Positions 1-9,989 of a DNA stretch of 64,000 nucleotides are shown piece by piece. This DNA is from Cryptomeria japonica. Taxonomy: Eukaryota > Streptophyta > Pinopsida > Cupressales > Cupressaceae. The stretch's first letter is position 1. Each line of letters opens with the position of its first letter. A program made the position numbers and the translations under genes. The DNA lies in contig NC_081412.1 of the NCBI RefSeq assembly GCF_030272615.1, forward strand, positions 102,102,796 through 102,166,795, in the 5' to 3' direction. A model generated the notes under the pieces. The model was given only the letters and a program-made list of their open reading frames with translations. It ran no database searches and was not told where the DNA came from.

Positions 1-487
1 TAGTAGTTTATCTGACATTGAGTTTATTGATGTTCAGGACAAGGTAAATCCGAAATAGGTATGGGATACTCTTGAAAATATCTATGGAGGTGATGAGCAT
101 GTAAAACAGGCTAAGGAAGAAAGCCTAAGAGGGAAGTTTGAAGATATGTGGATGGTTGAAGGTGAGACCATTCAACAGTATGGAATAAGAATTAAAATTG
201 TTGTTGGAGATATCAAGAGTGCAAGTGGTAAAATAGAAGACTCCACTGTGGTAAGAAAAGTCCTGAGATCCCTATTGTCGGTCTATGTAGTAAGGGTTGC
301 TGCTATTCAGGAGTTGAGATCAATAGACAAGACTAAGGTATCATTGGACTCCATCATAGAAAAGTTGACAGCCTATGAGCTAAATAGTTTTGATGGCAGT
401 GTTCAAAAGACTGAATCAGCTTTTAAAGCTTCTGCTATACCATCTAGAAAAGGAAAAGAAGCTAGCACTAGTGGTGAACCAAGATAG
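1..487 (+). pseudogene. copia gag fragment (UBN2-like capsid region), element A
   Basis: This is the C-terminal half of a copia gag capsid domain. The translation reads VWDTLENIYGGD, then an AKEESLRGKFEDMWMVEGET stretch, then IQELRSIDKTKVSLDSIIEKL, as in UBN2/retrotran_gag_2 proteins. Gag forms the virus-like particle in which copia elements reverse transcribe. A TAG at 56-58 stands where a Trp codon is usual (VWDTL context), and another TAG at 485-487 ends the open stretch before the frame resumes. No zinc knuckle is seen before the protease, where a CCHC motif would normally follow the ALLSRKLPKGT segment, so it may have been lost. The 5' end is outside the window. Confidence 0.75.
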
Positions 488-496
488 AATAGAGAA

Positions 497-2134
497 ATGG
501 ATGATGAGGAGATTTTGATGGCATTTGAAGCTCTCCTTTCTAGGAAACTTCCTAAAGGAACCGACAAATACAAAGGTGTCACAGATGATGAAGGTGTCAC
601 AGATGAAGAATCAGAGGATGAAGAAAATGAGGATATTGTGTTTGTTGTTGTCAAGGAAGATGTGTCAAACAAGAAGGCTCTTGTCTCCCGGTTTGATAAC
701 TCCAATGAGTGGATCATTAACAGTGGTTGTTCTCACCATATGATTGGTGATCGGAGAAAGTTTCTATCCTTGGAGGAGTATGATGGTGGTGTGGTTCACT
801 TTAGCAATGATGCACCATGCATGGTCAAAGGCAAAGGGTCCATCTCTCTGAATGGAAAGAGTAGTGCTGACAATGTGTATTGGGTTGATGGTCATAGACA
901 CAACCTTCTGAGTGTTGCCCAGCTGAATGACAGTGGCCTTGCTCTGGAATTCAAGAATGGTGAATTGGTGGCCACCAGCATGCAAACCAAAGGTAACCTA
1001 TTTCATCTGAATGCAAATATAAGTACATGTCTTATGGCTAAATTTGATGATAGCTGGATATGGCATAGGAGACTCTTCCATGTAAACTTTGATAACATTG
1101 TAAAGGCCAGTAAGATCAAGGCAGTTAGAGGGTTGCTGGTGCTAAGCAAACTGGATAATACCTTGTGCAGAGAGTGTCAATTGGGGAAAATGTCTTCCTC
1201 AACCTTTAAAGGTAAATCTTTCACTGCTGACAACTTGCTTGATCTTGTGCATACTAATTTGTGTGGTCCTATGAAAACTAGGAGTGTGCAGGGTGATAGG
1301 TACTTCATGATTCTCACTTATGACTGCTCAAGAACGATGTGGGTCACATTCTTGAAAGACAAGTCTGAAGCCTTTGTAAAGTTTAAAGCTTTTAGAGCAT
1401 TAGTGGAGAAGGAAAGTGGTAAAAGGATCAAGTGTCTGAGAACTAATCAAGGAGGGGAATTCACTTCCGGTGAATTCAACAAGTACTATGAAGAACATGG
1501 CATCAAGAGACAATTGTCTGCCCCCCGGACTCCACAGCAGAATGGCCTAGCAGAGAGGAATAACTGAACTATGGCTGAAGCAGCTAGAACCATGTCGATT
1601 CAAGGAAAGGTAGCTCACACCTTTTGGAGAGAAGCAATGAGCACTGCAATCTACACAATGAACCGGGTACTCATCAAGAAAGGTAAGGATAAAACTCCTT
1701 ATGAGTATTGGACCGGTAAGACACCTGTGGTTAGCTACTTTAGAGTCTTTGGTAGCAAATGTTACATCAAGAGGAGTGAACACCAGAGCAAATTTGATGC
1801 GAAATGTGATGAGGGAATATTCCTAGGATATTCCACCAAGAGCAAAGCTCTCAAGTGCTTCAACAATAGGACTCAGAGAATTATGGAAAGCATCAATGTA
1901 AGAGTTGATGAAACCTCTAAGAAAACTGAGGAAACCGGCAGTGAGCAAGCAGTAAACGAATTGATTGCAACCTTCTTGGAACTGGTTGTCAGTCAACTGA
2001 GTACTAGTAAAAGTGTTCCTACATTGGTAGATGTAGATGCTAATACTGATGGAGATGAGGATGAAGAAGAAAAGCAAGAGGAATCTATCAAGACCATTCC
2101 TCGGTATGTCAAGCTGAATCATGATCCTAAGTAG
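497..2134 (+). pseudogene. copia protease + integrase region, element A
   Basis: In order: an acidic linker; a protease core with WIINSGCSHHM where the family has (L/I)DSGCS; a GAG-pre-integrase HHCC zinc-binding segment (WHRRLFHVN ... CRECQLGKM, about 1062-1190); then the integrase core. The first catalytic Asp lies in an HTNLCGP context (normally HTDLCGP). The second lies in LRTNQGGEF (normally TDxGGEF). The Glu of NGLAERNN is kept. So the protease Asp and two integrase Asp residues are all Asn, each explainable by a G-to-A change. A TGA at 1565-1567 replaces the usual Arg of ERNNRTM. The C-terminal integrase segment continues to a TAG at 2132. The protein is clearly inactive. Confidence 0.88.
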
Positions 2135-2194
2135 ATCATAGGAGATAAGGATGCAGGAATCCTTACAAGAAGAAAAGTCAAAGAAAACTCATGT

Positions 2195-3160
2195 ATGATC
2201 TATGAATTCGAGCCTAAAACATTCAAAGAGGCACATAAGGATGAAGACTGGATCAAGGCAATGGAAGAGGAACTTGACCAGATAGAGAAAAATGGTACAT
2301 GGTCCTTGGTACCCAGAACGGAGCACAAAAACATCATTGGTACCAAATGGGTCTTTAGAAATAAGTTGAATGAGGATGGCATAGTGATTAGGAACAAAGC
2401 TAGACTGGTGTGCAAAGGATATGCCCAAGAAGAAGGAGAAGACTATAGAGAAACCTTTGCTCCTATAGCCAGATTGGAAGGAGTTTGTATGCTTCTTGCA
2501 TATGCAGCTTTTAAAGGCTTCAAAGTATATCAAATGGATGTAAAATCTGCATTCCTAAATGGTGTACTTGAAGAGGAGGTGTATATAGAGCAACCAGATG
2601 GGTTTGCCCTATCTAAAGACAGTGACATGGTATGTAGGCTACATAAAGCCTTATATGGGCTAAAGTAGGCACCTAGAGCATGGTATGAACGCCTGCATTC
2701 CCATCTTGTGAAGATTGGATTTGAGAGAACAAGTGAAGATAACAATATCTACTTGAAGTCTGAAGGAGATCAGATCTTGATCTGTGAGGTATTTGTTGAT
2801 GAAATTATCTTTGGTGGAGATGACAAGATGAGTCATGAATTTGCAGATGAGATGAAGAAAGAGTTTGAGATGTCACTCATAGGGGAGATTAAGTTCTTCA
2901 TTGGACTACAGATCCAGCAGATGAAGGATGGAATCTTTATCACTCAGTCCAAGTATGTCAAAGAGGTGTTGAATACCTTTGGCATGGAAGATAGCAAACC
3001 GGTTGGTACACTGATGGTGACCGGTTGTAAACTATCCAAAGAGGATGACTCTGCATTGGTTGATGAGAAGGAATACCGATCAATGATTGGTAAGTTGCAT
3101 TATGTAGTGCATAGCAGACCAGATATTGCACATGCAGTTGGCATTACTGCAAGATTCTAG
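2195..3160 (+). pseudogene. copia reverse transcriptase, element A
   Basis: This is a Ty1/copia reverse transcriptase. It starts with [16 protein letters not shown] and [14 protein letters not shown], then [26 protein letters not shown]. The first palm motif [12 protein letters not shown] keeps its Asp. The active-site box reads FVDEIIFGG, where copia has YVDDIIFG, so one catalytic Asp is Glu. A TAG at 2666-2668 stands in YGLK-stop-APRAWYE, where Gln is normal (CAG to TAG). Another stop closes the segment at 3158. The frame is the same as the integrase upstream and the RNase H downstream. RT would copy the element RNA inside the particle, but this copy is dead. Confidence 0.9.
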
Positions 3161-3769
3161 AAAAGTCCAAGAGAATCCCACCTAGTTGCAGTCAAGCGGA
3201 TTCTTAGGTATCTAAAAGGAACTATTAACTATGGGTTATGGTATCCATACAATAATGATTTTAACTTGAAAGTGTTCACAGATGTTGATTGGGCTAGTAA
3301 TGTATATGACCAGAAGAGCACAACTGGCGGTGCATTCTTCCTTGGTGGTAGACTGGTCTCATGGATGAGTAAAAAGTAGAGCTGTATATCTCAGTCTATA
3401 GTGGAAGCGGAGTATGTTGCAGCTTTCATGAACTGCACTCAAACAATTTGGATGAAGCGTGTATTGAATGGCTTCAAAGTTCCTATATCTGAACTGGTAA
3501 GTATATTTTGTGACAATACTAGTGCAATTAATATCTCCAAGAATCCAGTTTTACATTCTAGAACCAAGCACTTTGAGCTTAAGTATCATTTCTTGAGGGA
3601 AAAGGTTCAGAACAAAGAGATTGCACTGGAGCATGTTTCCGGTAAGGAGCAGTTAGCAGACATATTCACCAAGCCTCTCCCAAAGACTACATTTACATAC
3701 TTAAGAGGTGCTAAAAGCATATGCTCCACATCAGTCAGGTATTGCATAGTCAAATTTATTTTGGATTGA
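3161..3769 (+). pseudogene. copia RNase H, element A
   Basis: This segment continues the RT frame with the connection (SPRESHLVAVKRILRYLKGT) and the copia RNase H. It shows VFTDVDWASN, then SIVEAEYVAAFMNCTQTIWMK, IFCDNTSAINISKNPVLHSR, TKHFELKYHFLREKV and the terminal LADIFTKPLP motif. A TAG at 3377-3379 replaces the Gln usual in KKQSCISQS. The polyprotein ends at a TGA at 3767-3769. RNase H removes the RNA template during reverse transcription. Confidence 0.88.
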
Positions 3770-3785
3770 TGTGTTGAAGGATGCT

Positions 3786-3934
3786 ACTCCTCAGGGGGAG
3801 AATGCCTCCACTTTGGCATTGTTGTCAAAGGGGGAGAAGATGTGAAGTGGAGAAGATATCTGCAAAAATTGGGGGAGAAGATGCAAAGCGGAGAGATATC
3901 TTTGTATATTGCCATCAATGCCAAAGGGGGAGAT
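3786..3934 (+). promoter_or_regulatory. polypurine tract region of element A with extra purine tracts
   Basis: The tract CCAAAGGGGGAGATTG lies immediately before the LTR start TGTTGG at 3935, where plus-strand DNA synthesis is primed. Three similar purine runs lie upstream (about 3793, 3828 and 3870), each of the form GGGGGAGAA. Only the last abuts the LTR. Confidence 0.75.
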
Positions 3935-5446
3935 TGTTGGCATTATGTGAACCGATATGAGGACATAATGACATTGTATGTTGTCATTGATGTCAATATG
4001 TTGAAGAGGTGTGAACCGGCATATGTGAGAATCGGTATAACACTGTGAACTGGCATTTGTGCCAAAGTGAAGCGGTGTGCTTGTTCATGATGAACTAGCA
4101 TATAGTTATGGGAACTGGCATATGGAAGTATTGTATGACTACCGGTTGGTAGTCTCAACTTTAGGGTTTCCAGTTGATGTGCTTCAAGCCTATGTGGCTC
4201 AACCGATGATATTATGTGATGAGTTAGCATTGTAAAGAAGAACAGATCATGTTGCCATGTAAGCCTATGTGCATGAAGGATCTTGCATGAGGGAGATTGT
4301 TCCTATCTACCTCAGGAATGTGCAAAGTCTGTAAAATGGTGATAACATGTGATGGGTTATCAGCCACCATAAAATCGGTGGAAATGGACGATGGAGAATG
4401 TCTTGAGTTTGGATCAAGATCTACTACATTTAATGTAGTGTGCTCAATGGTCAGGATTGAATCATTTGAATTCCTTAGCCTAACAGGTTTAGGGTTTAGG
4501 GTTTATGCTACCGACCTATCTATTTTCCTATAAGGTCGATGTTGTGTCTCTTTCTGAGGTTGTTGGCAAAAGTTGTGTGTGTATCCAAGAGAAGGGATAC
4601 GTGATTCTTGCCAGACCAAAAGGAGAGAAGTGATACCTACAGAGTGTAAGTGCAGAAGGTGAAGAGGAGCTTAAGCGGATCTGCATTGGCATTGAGTGTT
4701 GTTACCATATCATTGTAATACCTATTGATCTCTAACCAGCTCAATAGCTAGAAAATCCCTTAACAGGGTAGCCTTAACCAGCTTGCTGAAAATCATTCAA
4801 CAGGGTAATTCAAAGCTACTGAGTTCGAAATCCTTTAGCTATTGAGTTCGTGAGATCCTCTAACAAAGTAACCTTTAACAGGGTTTAACCCTTAACTGGG
4901 TATTGTAGCCATCCCTTAACTGGGTGATCCCTAATAGGATTGGTTCCTAGCAAAACCTATTGTAATGTCTCTAACCGAACAAGGCTTCTAACATAGCGGA
5001 CTTCTAAAGAGTTCAAAAATAGCTTGTGGGTATTCATCCCCACCATGGTTTTTCCTAGTTGGGTTTCCATTTAAAAAATATGTGTGTCATGTGTGATGCT
5101 TTTATCTTGTGATGCTTTGCTATTGTCTATCAAGCATATGATGGTTCTGTGTTTTATGCCTATCAATAAAACATGTTGAACTAGTTGTTATTGTGGTCTG
5201 ATGATAGATTACTTATTTATGCATAAGGGTGAAATGGTAGTGTAGTCTCAAGTTGAGTGAAAAGCTAAGTGAGTAAGTGGTTAATGCTTGACTCAGACAT
5301 TCTTAGCTTTACCGGTTGCACCCTGTTTCAAACCGATATCATTGTCTCCTAGTCATTTGAAGTGTTTGCTATCAAACCGATTTTGGATTGTATTTTTTCT
5401 TGTACTGATTCACCCCCCCTCTCAGTACCGGTTTGTTACTATTCGC
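3935..5446 (+). repeat. 3' LTR of copia element A (~1.5 kb)
   Basis: It starts TGTTGGCATTATG directly after the polypurine tract. The 3' part holds the conserved stretch TGATTCACCCCCCCTCTCAG (5408-5427) that also ends the LTRs of X, B, C and D in this window. The end is placed near 5446 because the opposite-strand ORF2 of element X begins there. Repeats of a CTTAACTGGGT/CTAACAGGGT type sit at 4740-4940. The length resembles the solo LTR D, with which it shares the block around GTGGGTATTCATCCCCACCA. Confidence 0.75.
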
Positions 5447-8302
5447 TCATTATTGAGTTATCAAAGAGTAGGTTGCCTTCACTCATAGCTAAACTTATAT
5501 CATCCTTCTGCTTAAGTAGTTTTGCTCTATCTAGATCCATTTGCTTTACTAATGAAGCTTTTAGAGCTTTTTCATGCTTCTTCTCGGCAGAAACTTGGGC
5601 AACATCTTCTAAATATTGCAGTTGATCATCTACCACTATGCAAAGAAGTTTTAACTTGGCCAACAAAGAATCGGTATTGGGAAGGTTAGTACCAAGAATT
5701 AGATTAGAAAGAGTGTCAATAGCAAACTGAATGACATCCTTTTCTTTCTTTTTCCTCAATTCTTCCAATTTGACCTGTGCTAGTTGAATGCTCCTTAGTA
5801 GCTCACTTTCATCAACCGATTGAGTAAGACAGGCAAGAGTCAAATCGGTGGGACCGGTGGGATCAACCTGCTTGACTTGATCTTTGGTTTCCTTAGGAGT
5901 CTATCCTCCTTCCTTTTCCTTGATCTCCTCTTGTCTTTTCTTCTCCTCTTCTTCTTTTTCCTAGGCTACCTTGGCGGTGTTCTCGTTCTCCTCTTCCACT
6001 CTCTTCTTCTCTTCTTCTTTCTTCTGCTCTTCTTCCCTCTTTTTCTCTTCTTCCTTTTTCTTCTTATCTTCCTTCTTCTTCTCCTCTTCCTCCTTCTTCT
6101 TCTCATATTCTTTCTTCTTCTCCTCTTCCTTCTTCTTCTCTACTTCCTTCTCTGCTTCCTTCTCTGCTCTCTCTTTCTCTTGTCTCACTTTCTCCGCTTG
6201 CTCTTTCTCTTGTTTTTCTTTCTCCTCTTTCTCTTTTTCTAGTTTCTCTTTTTCCTATTTCTCTTTTGCCACTTTCTCATCCTTTTCTTTCTCCACTCTC
6301 TCCTTTTCAGCTTTCTCCTTCTTTGGAGTGGTTTCCTCAACATCTAGTGTATCAACATCAATGGGTTCATTTTGATCTGCTATTGTTTCACCCAGACTAT
6401 CAAAGATTTCATCTGGTTTGGCTGTGGATAGGTTAGGCTCTTGCTTAGCCAATCAATTAGCTTCGAATACTTTCTACATTTTGACAACTGCTTTAACCTG
6501 CAGATGAGTGTCTTTTTCCACTATAGAGGTTTTTCTACCGAGTAGCTAAAGTCTTCTTTTTCGCATGAAAAAGATACCTTTATACCAATTAAGAATCTCA
6601 AACAATTCAGAATTAGAGGCATCAAGAAAATATTGGGAAAAGATTTCTTCCCTAATTTCTTGCTCCTTTTCAATGACAATGTGCCATTTATTATCCAAAT
6701 AATTATACAAAGAATTAGGAACAACAGATTTAATGTCAATCGAAGACCGATCATTATCACACAAATATTTAATGACCTCTATCTCTACTTCGTCCTTTTC
6801 ACTATCGCTAAGATCATCAAAATAATCCTTTAGATTGTCAAGTATTTTCCTTTTAACATTCTTCATAATTCTTTGAAAATGTGTCATAGGCTGGTAAGAA
6901 GCAATATGTATATTTACCGGTGTAGAGGTTGCTGGTACATTACTGGTGGACTTCATCTTCTTGCTTGATTGCCTTGTCTTCTTCATTTCTACCTTTAGTT
7001 CAATGTCTTCTAAATCTGGTGAATTATTCTTGGTTTTTCTCTTCCTTTAGAATACCTTTGGTGGAATAGCCTCCAGTTTCTTTTTGGTTGGTGACCTCTT
7101 GGTCACTCTAGGACTAGCAACAGATATAACTGGTGTCGATGCCAATGGCACTGCTTTACTCTTTTTCTCCTTCAGTACTTCAATAGATTTTATCCTCTCA
7201 GAGTAAGTATCGGTCCTCTTCTTCTTTGGATCCAGTGTTGAAGCAAGTAGGGTAGAGGCATACCCTGTGAGTATATCATTTACCACTTCATAGCCCATAG
7301 GCTCAACTTCATCTTCTCTAGGCTCAACTACTTCCATTATGTAGTGATCCACTTTGATTGTGAAATAGATATCCTCTTCATATTTTTTAATCAAATCACC
7401 TGATATTCTCATTCTCTGGTTCATCTTTAGTCTAAACTCATCAAAATACGTGTTCAGAGTCTCTGGATACGCAATTCCCACTACTTGTAGACTCTCCTTT
7501 ATTTGTCTGGAAACCGGTAGGTCACTCGACCATTGAACATCACCAACTCCTGGAAAATATCCTTGAAAATAGAAAAACAAAACAAGTAGTTGACCAAACT
7601 TAAACCTCAAATTTTTGTCCACATTGATGGACTTTAGGTTCTCCATGAGTTGTTTCTGCATGCATGCACATAAGTCACATTCTGCATTCTCCTTGATCAT
7701 CCTATAAGCGGCATGCATCGTAGCTGTAGGAACAGAATTCATTCTGCTAGCATAGAATACTCTATACCTGATTACCATGCACGCATATTTCACCAAGTCA
7801 TCTTTAGTGGTGTTTACAGTCATTGCCTGTTGGTCGCTCATAGAACTGTGAGCTCTGTCACTTTGGTTTTGGTGATCTTGCGAAGAACGGGGACTTCCCC
7901 AACATTACAGAAACTAGTCACGGTATGAATTGCCTCTGGTGTAATATCATGGGTTCGCTCAAGGTACATCTTATCACCATGAACCCTACTAAGAATAATC
8001 CTAATGTGTTCTTCTATAAATTCCTCAAGAAAATATACTGCATTGTGAAGTTTCTTCTTCTCGATTATGTTGTACTCAGGTTTAATCTTCTTATCATTTC
8101 CACGGAATAGATTCAGCTAGGAGTGAATAACTAGAGACCCTAGGTCTTTTAGTTTGGAATCAACATATCCTGAAACATCCCCTTCAACAATGACTCTGAT
8201 GGGAATTTGAGATAGGGCAGTGTACTTCACCTTCCTCCTAAAAAAATCAGATGATTCCTTGGGTTCGGTAGAACTAGAAGAGATTTCAAATGTAGAAGCC
8301 AT
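5447..8302 (-). pseudogene. ORF2 of element X, unknown function, broken
   Basis: It starts at 8302 (MASTFEISSSS). Segments at 8117-8302, 7047-7841, 6546-6986, 6255-6452, 5961-6188 and 5439-5843 are colinear with ORF2 of elements B and C. For example, NSVPTATMHAAYRMIKENAECD matches NSVSSLCIKSAYDMIKDNAKID, and MGYEVVNDILTGYASTLL matches MGYETDDNIIETYVKALL. A block of alternating Lys/Glu (about 5960-6300) and a coiled coil close the protein. X is more diverged than B and C. Several stops and frameshifts break it. I recognise no catalytic domain. The lack of any RT or integrase motif shows this is not a pol gene. Confidence 0.65.
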
Positions 8303-8955
8303 ATCAAGATAATTCCAAATGATGAGAGTGATTTGATGAAAAATACCTTATTATTCCAAACTAGGGTTCGCTGATTTCAAACTAGGGTACACTGATGTCG
8401 AATGCAACACACTTCTCCAAAAGCTTGTTTACCACTCAGACCTCCGCTATGAATGACTGCAAAATCTTGTGCAAGATGTCTTCCTAAATTCTTTCGAATG
8501 CAAGATGAATCACTCTTGTTTCTCAACTCAAGCTAAAAAATTCTTCTTTGAAAATAGGTAAGTAAAAATGATGACAAAAGTCACTTTTAAATATGCTCCT
8601 ACCTACCATAATAAATGCATCACCATTAGGGCACAAACCCTAACTTTTCCTTTTACCACTTTGTTTCTTCTGTCGGTCGACAGGTAACCAATACTGATAA
8701 AAGTACTTTACCGATATACTCTGGGGGTTCAAGACATTGTAAATGATATGTTCCCCCTAAGCTTTTCAAAGCTCAGTTTGTCAGTTCAGGGATCTCCACA
8801 CTGGGTGCGGATACTGGTACATCTTGTGGCTACTCTTCAGATTTCTTTTTCCAAGTTTTATCCATATCTGCCTGAATGGTTTCAACATCAATCTTCCCTT
8901 CTGGGTCGACCTATATGTCTCCTGATGGATTCTTTCTCAGTCTGCATGCTTTGGC
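5447..8955 (-). mobile_element. Element X, 3' fragment (non-autonomous copia-like family)
   Basis: The sequence is homologous to the ORF2 region of elements B and C and reads on the - strand. It is interrupted on the left by copia A and on the right by element B, whose LTR starts at 8956. The flanks of B are TTGGC at 8951-8955 and CTGGC at 15523-15527, a near-match target duplication, and the gag-like half of X resumes at 15523. The 3' LTR of X is not visible; it would lie left of A, outside the window. Confidence 0.75.
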
Positions 8956-9756
8956 TATTAGGATTCCCACATATACTAAGAGGGGGGGTGAATCAGTATC
9001 TAACCGATTATAATATTTTTTGACTTAAAAAATGTAAAGCATATTAATACTATATACCGGTAAATAAGAAATAATGCAGTAAACAAAGATAATAGCAACC
9101 ACATGAGAAACATACCATAACACAGTAGTTTAACGAGGAAACCTGATGTGGGAAAAACCTCGGTGGGATTTGTGACCCACAATATTCACTTGCTGGCCAA
9201 TAAGAGAATATTACTACTACAAGAGGGGCCTGCACATGCAGGAAGGCCAAGTGCCTAGAGCTCACTACTCAATTACAAAATGGGAAGTCTCACTGACTTA
9301 CAAAATGGATTATATAAATCCAATGTCTTGTACTGCTTCAAAATAGCATCTACTATGCCAGATCCAGTATCAGTTTATAGCTCTGCTTCTTACATAAACC
9401 CTTAACCTATAATTCACATAATAAGTCTGCCTTATTTCGCCTAATTATATTCCTCCATGCTTTTTTAATTGTTCTACAATGATCTCTTATATATGAGTCA
9501 TTTTATAATTTTCCAAGTCGGCTTACAATGATTTTACAATAATAAACAAAATAAATTACAAACAAAATTCCTGTCGGCTTTTGTGCCAGTATGCTTCCTT
9601 TCACTGCCGGTGTCGATGGTCTGTGTGTCGGTGTAGAATCTAACTTTGTTGGTGCTGATAGATTGTCTTGCCGGTGTCATAGGATTGTAAGGTTGCCATC
9701 AATGACAAAACCTTCAATAACCTACAATGTCTCATTGGAGTGTGCATTTGCCAACA
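8956..9756 (-). repeat. 3' LTR of element B (801 bp)
   Basis: It is nearly identical along its length to 14719-15522 and to the LTRs of element C. On the - strand it starts TGTTGGCAAATGCACACTCC after a polypurine tract (CCAAAGGGAGAGATTG) and ends ...GGGAATCCTAATA, with the terminal CA mutated. The CACCCCCCCTCTTAG block lies about 25 bases from its end. Confidence 0.88.
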
Positions 9757-9989
9757 ATCTCTCCCTTTGGCATTGATGGCAACACTCATGAGAAAAATTT
9801 AGAAGTGTATCCAAAAATTGAAGTCCAAAAATTGTTACCAAAAATGTGTGCTCCCCCTGAGCAGATGATCCCTAAGTTATTGGATTTTCCTCATACCACT
9901 ACTCCCCCTTTGGCATTAATGACAAAGGTTGTCAAGGTGTCAATAGAGTGTAGTTTCCTGTTTCAACCTTGTAACTGGTTGGTTACAAT

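Larger units (their letters stand above)
1..5446 (+). mobile_element. Ty1/copia LTR retrotransposon A, 3' part (5' end outside window)
   Basis: The domain order gag (UBN2-like), protease, GAG-pre-integrase, integrase, reverse transcriptase, RNase H, polypurine tract, LTR is that of Ty1/copia, where integrase precedes RT. All coding segments from position 1 to 3769 lie in one frame, broken only by stop codons at about 56, 485, 1565, 2132, 2666, 3158 and 3377. I saw no frameshift. The 5' LTR and start of gag lie left of the window. The right LTR ends within about 15 bases of sequence belonging to element X, so A probably inserted into X. The exact right end is uncertain. Confidence 0.9.

Noticed and set aside
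5820-6375. Leu/Phe- and Ser/Phe-rich ORFs that look like membrane proteins
   Set aside because: They are antisense shadows of the Lys/Glu-rich part of ORF2 of element X.
9000-9265. Small ORFs (MWVTNPTEVF...) repeated at 9000, 14764 and 45567
   Set aside because: They lie in LTRs of the same family, and their repetition reflects LTR copies, not a conserved gene.
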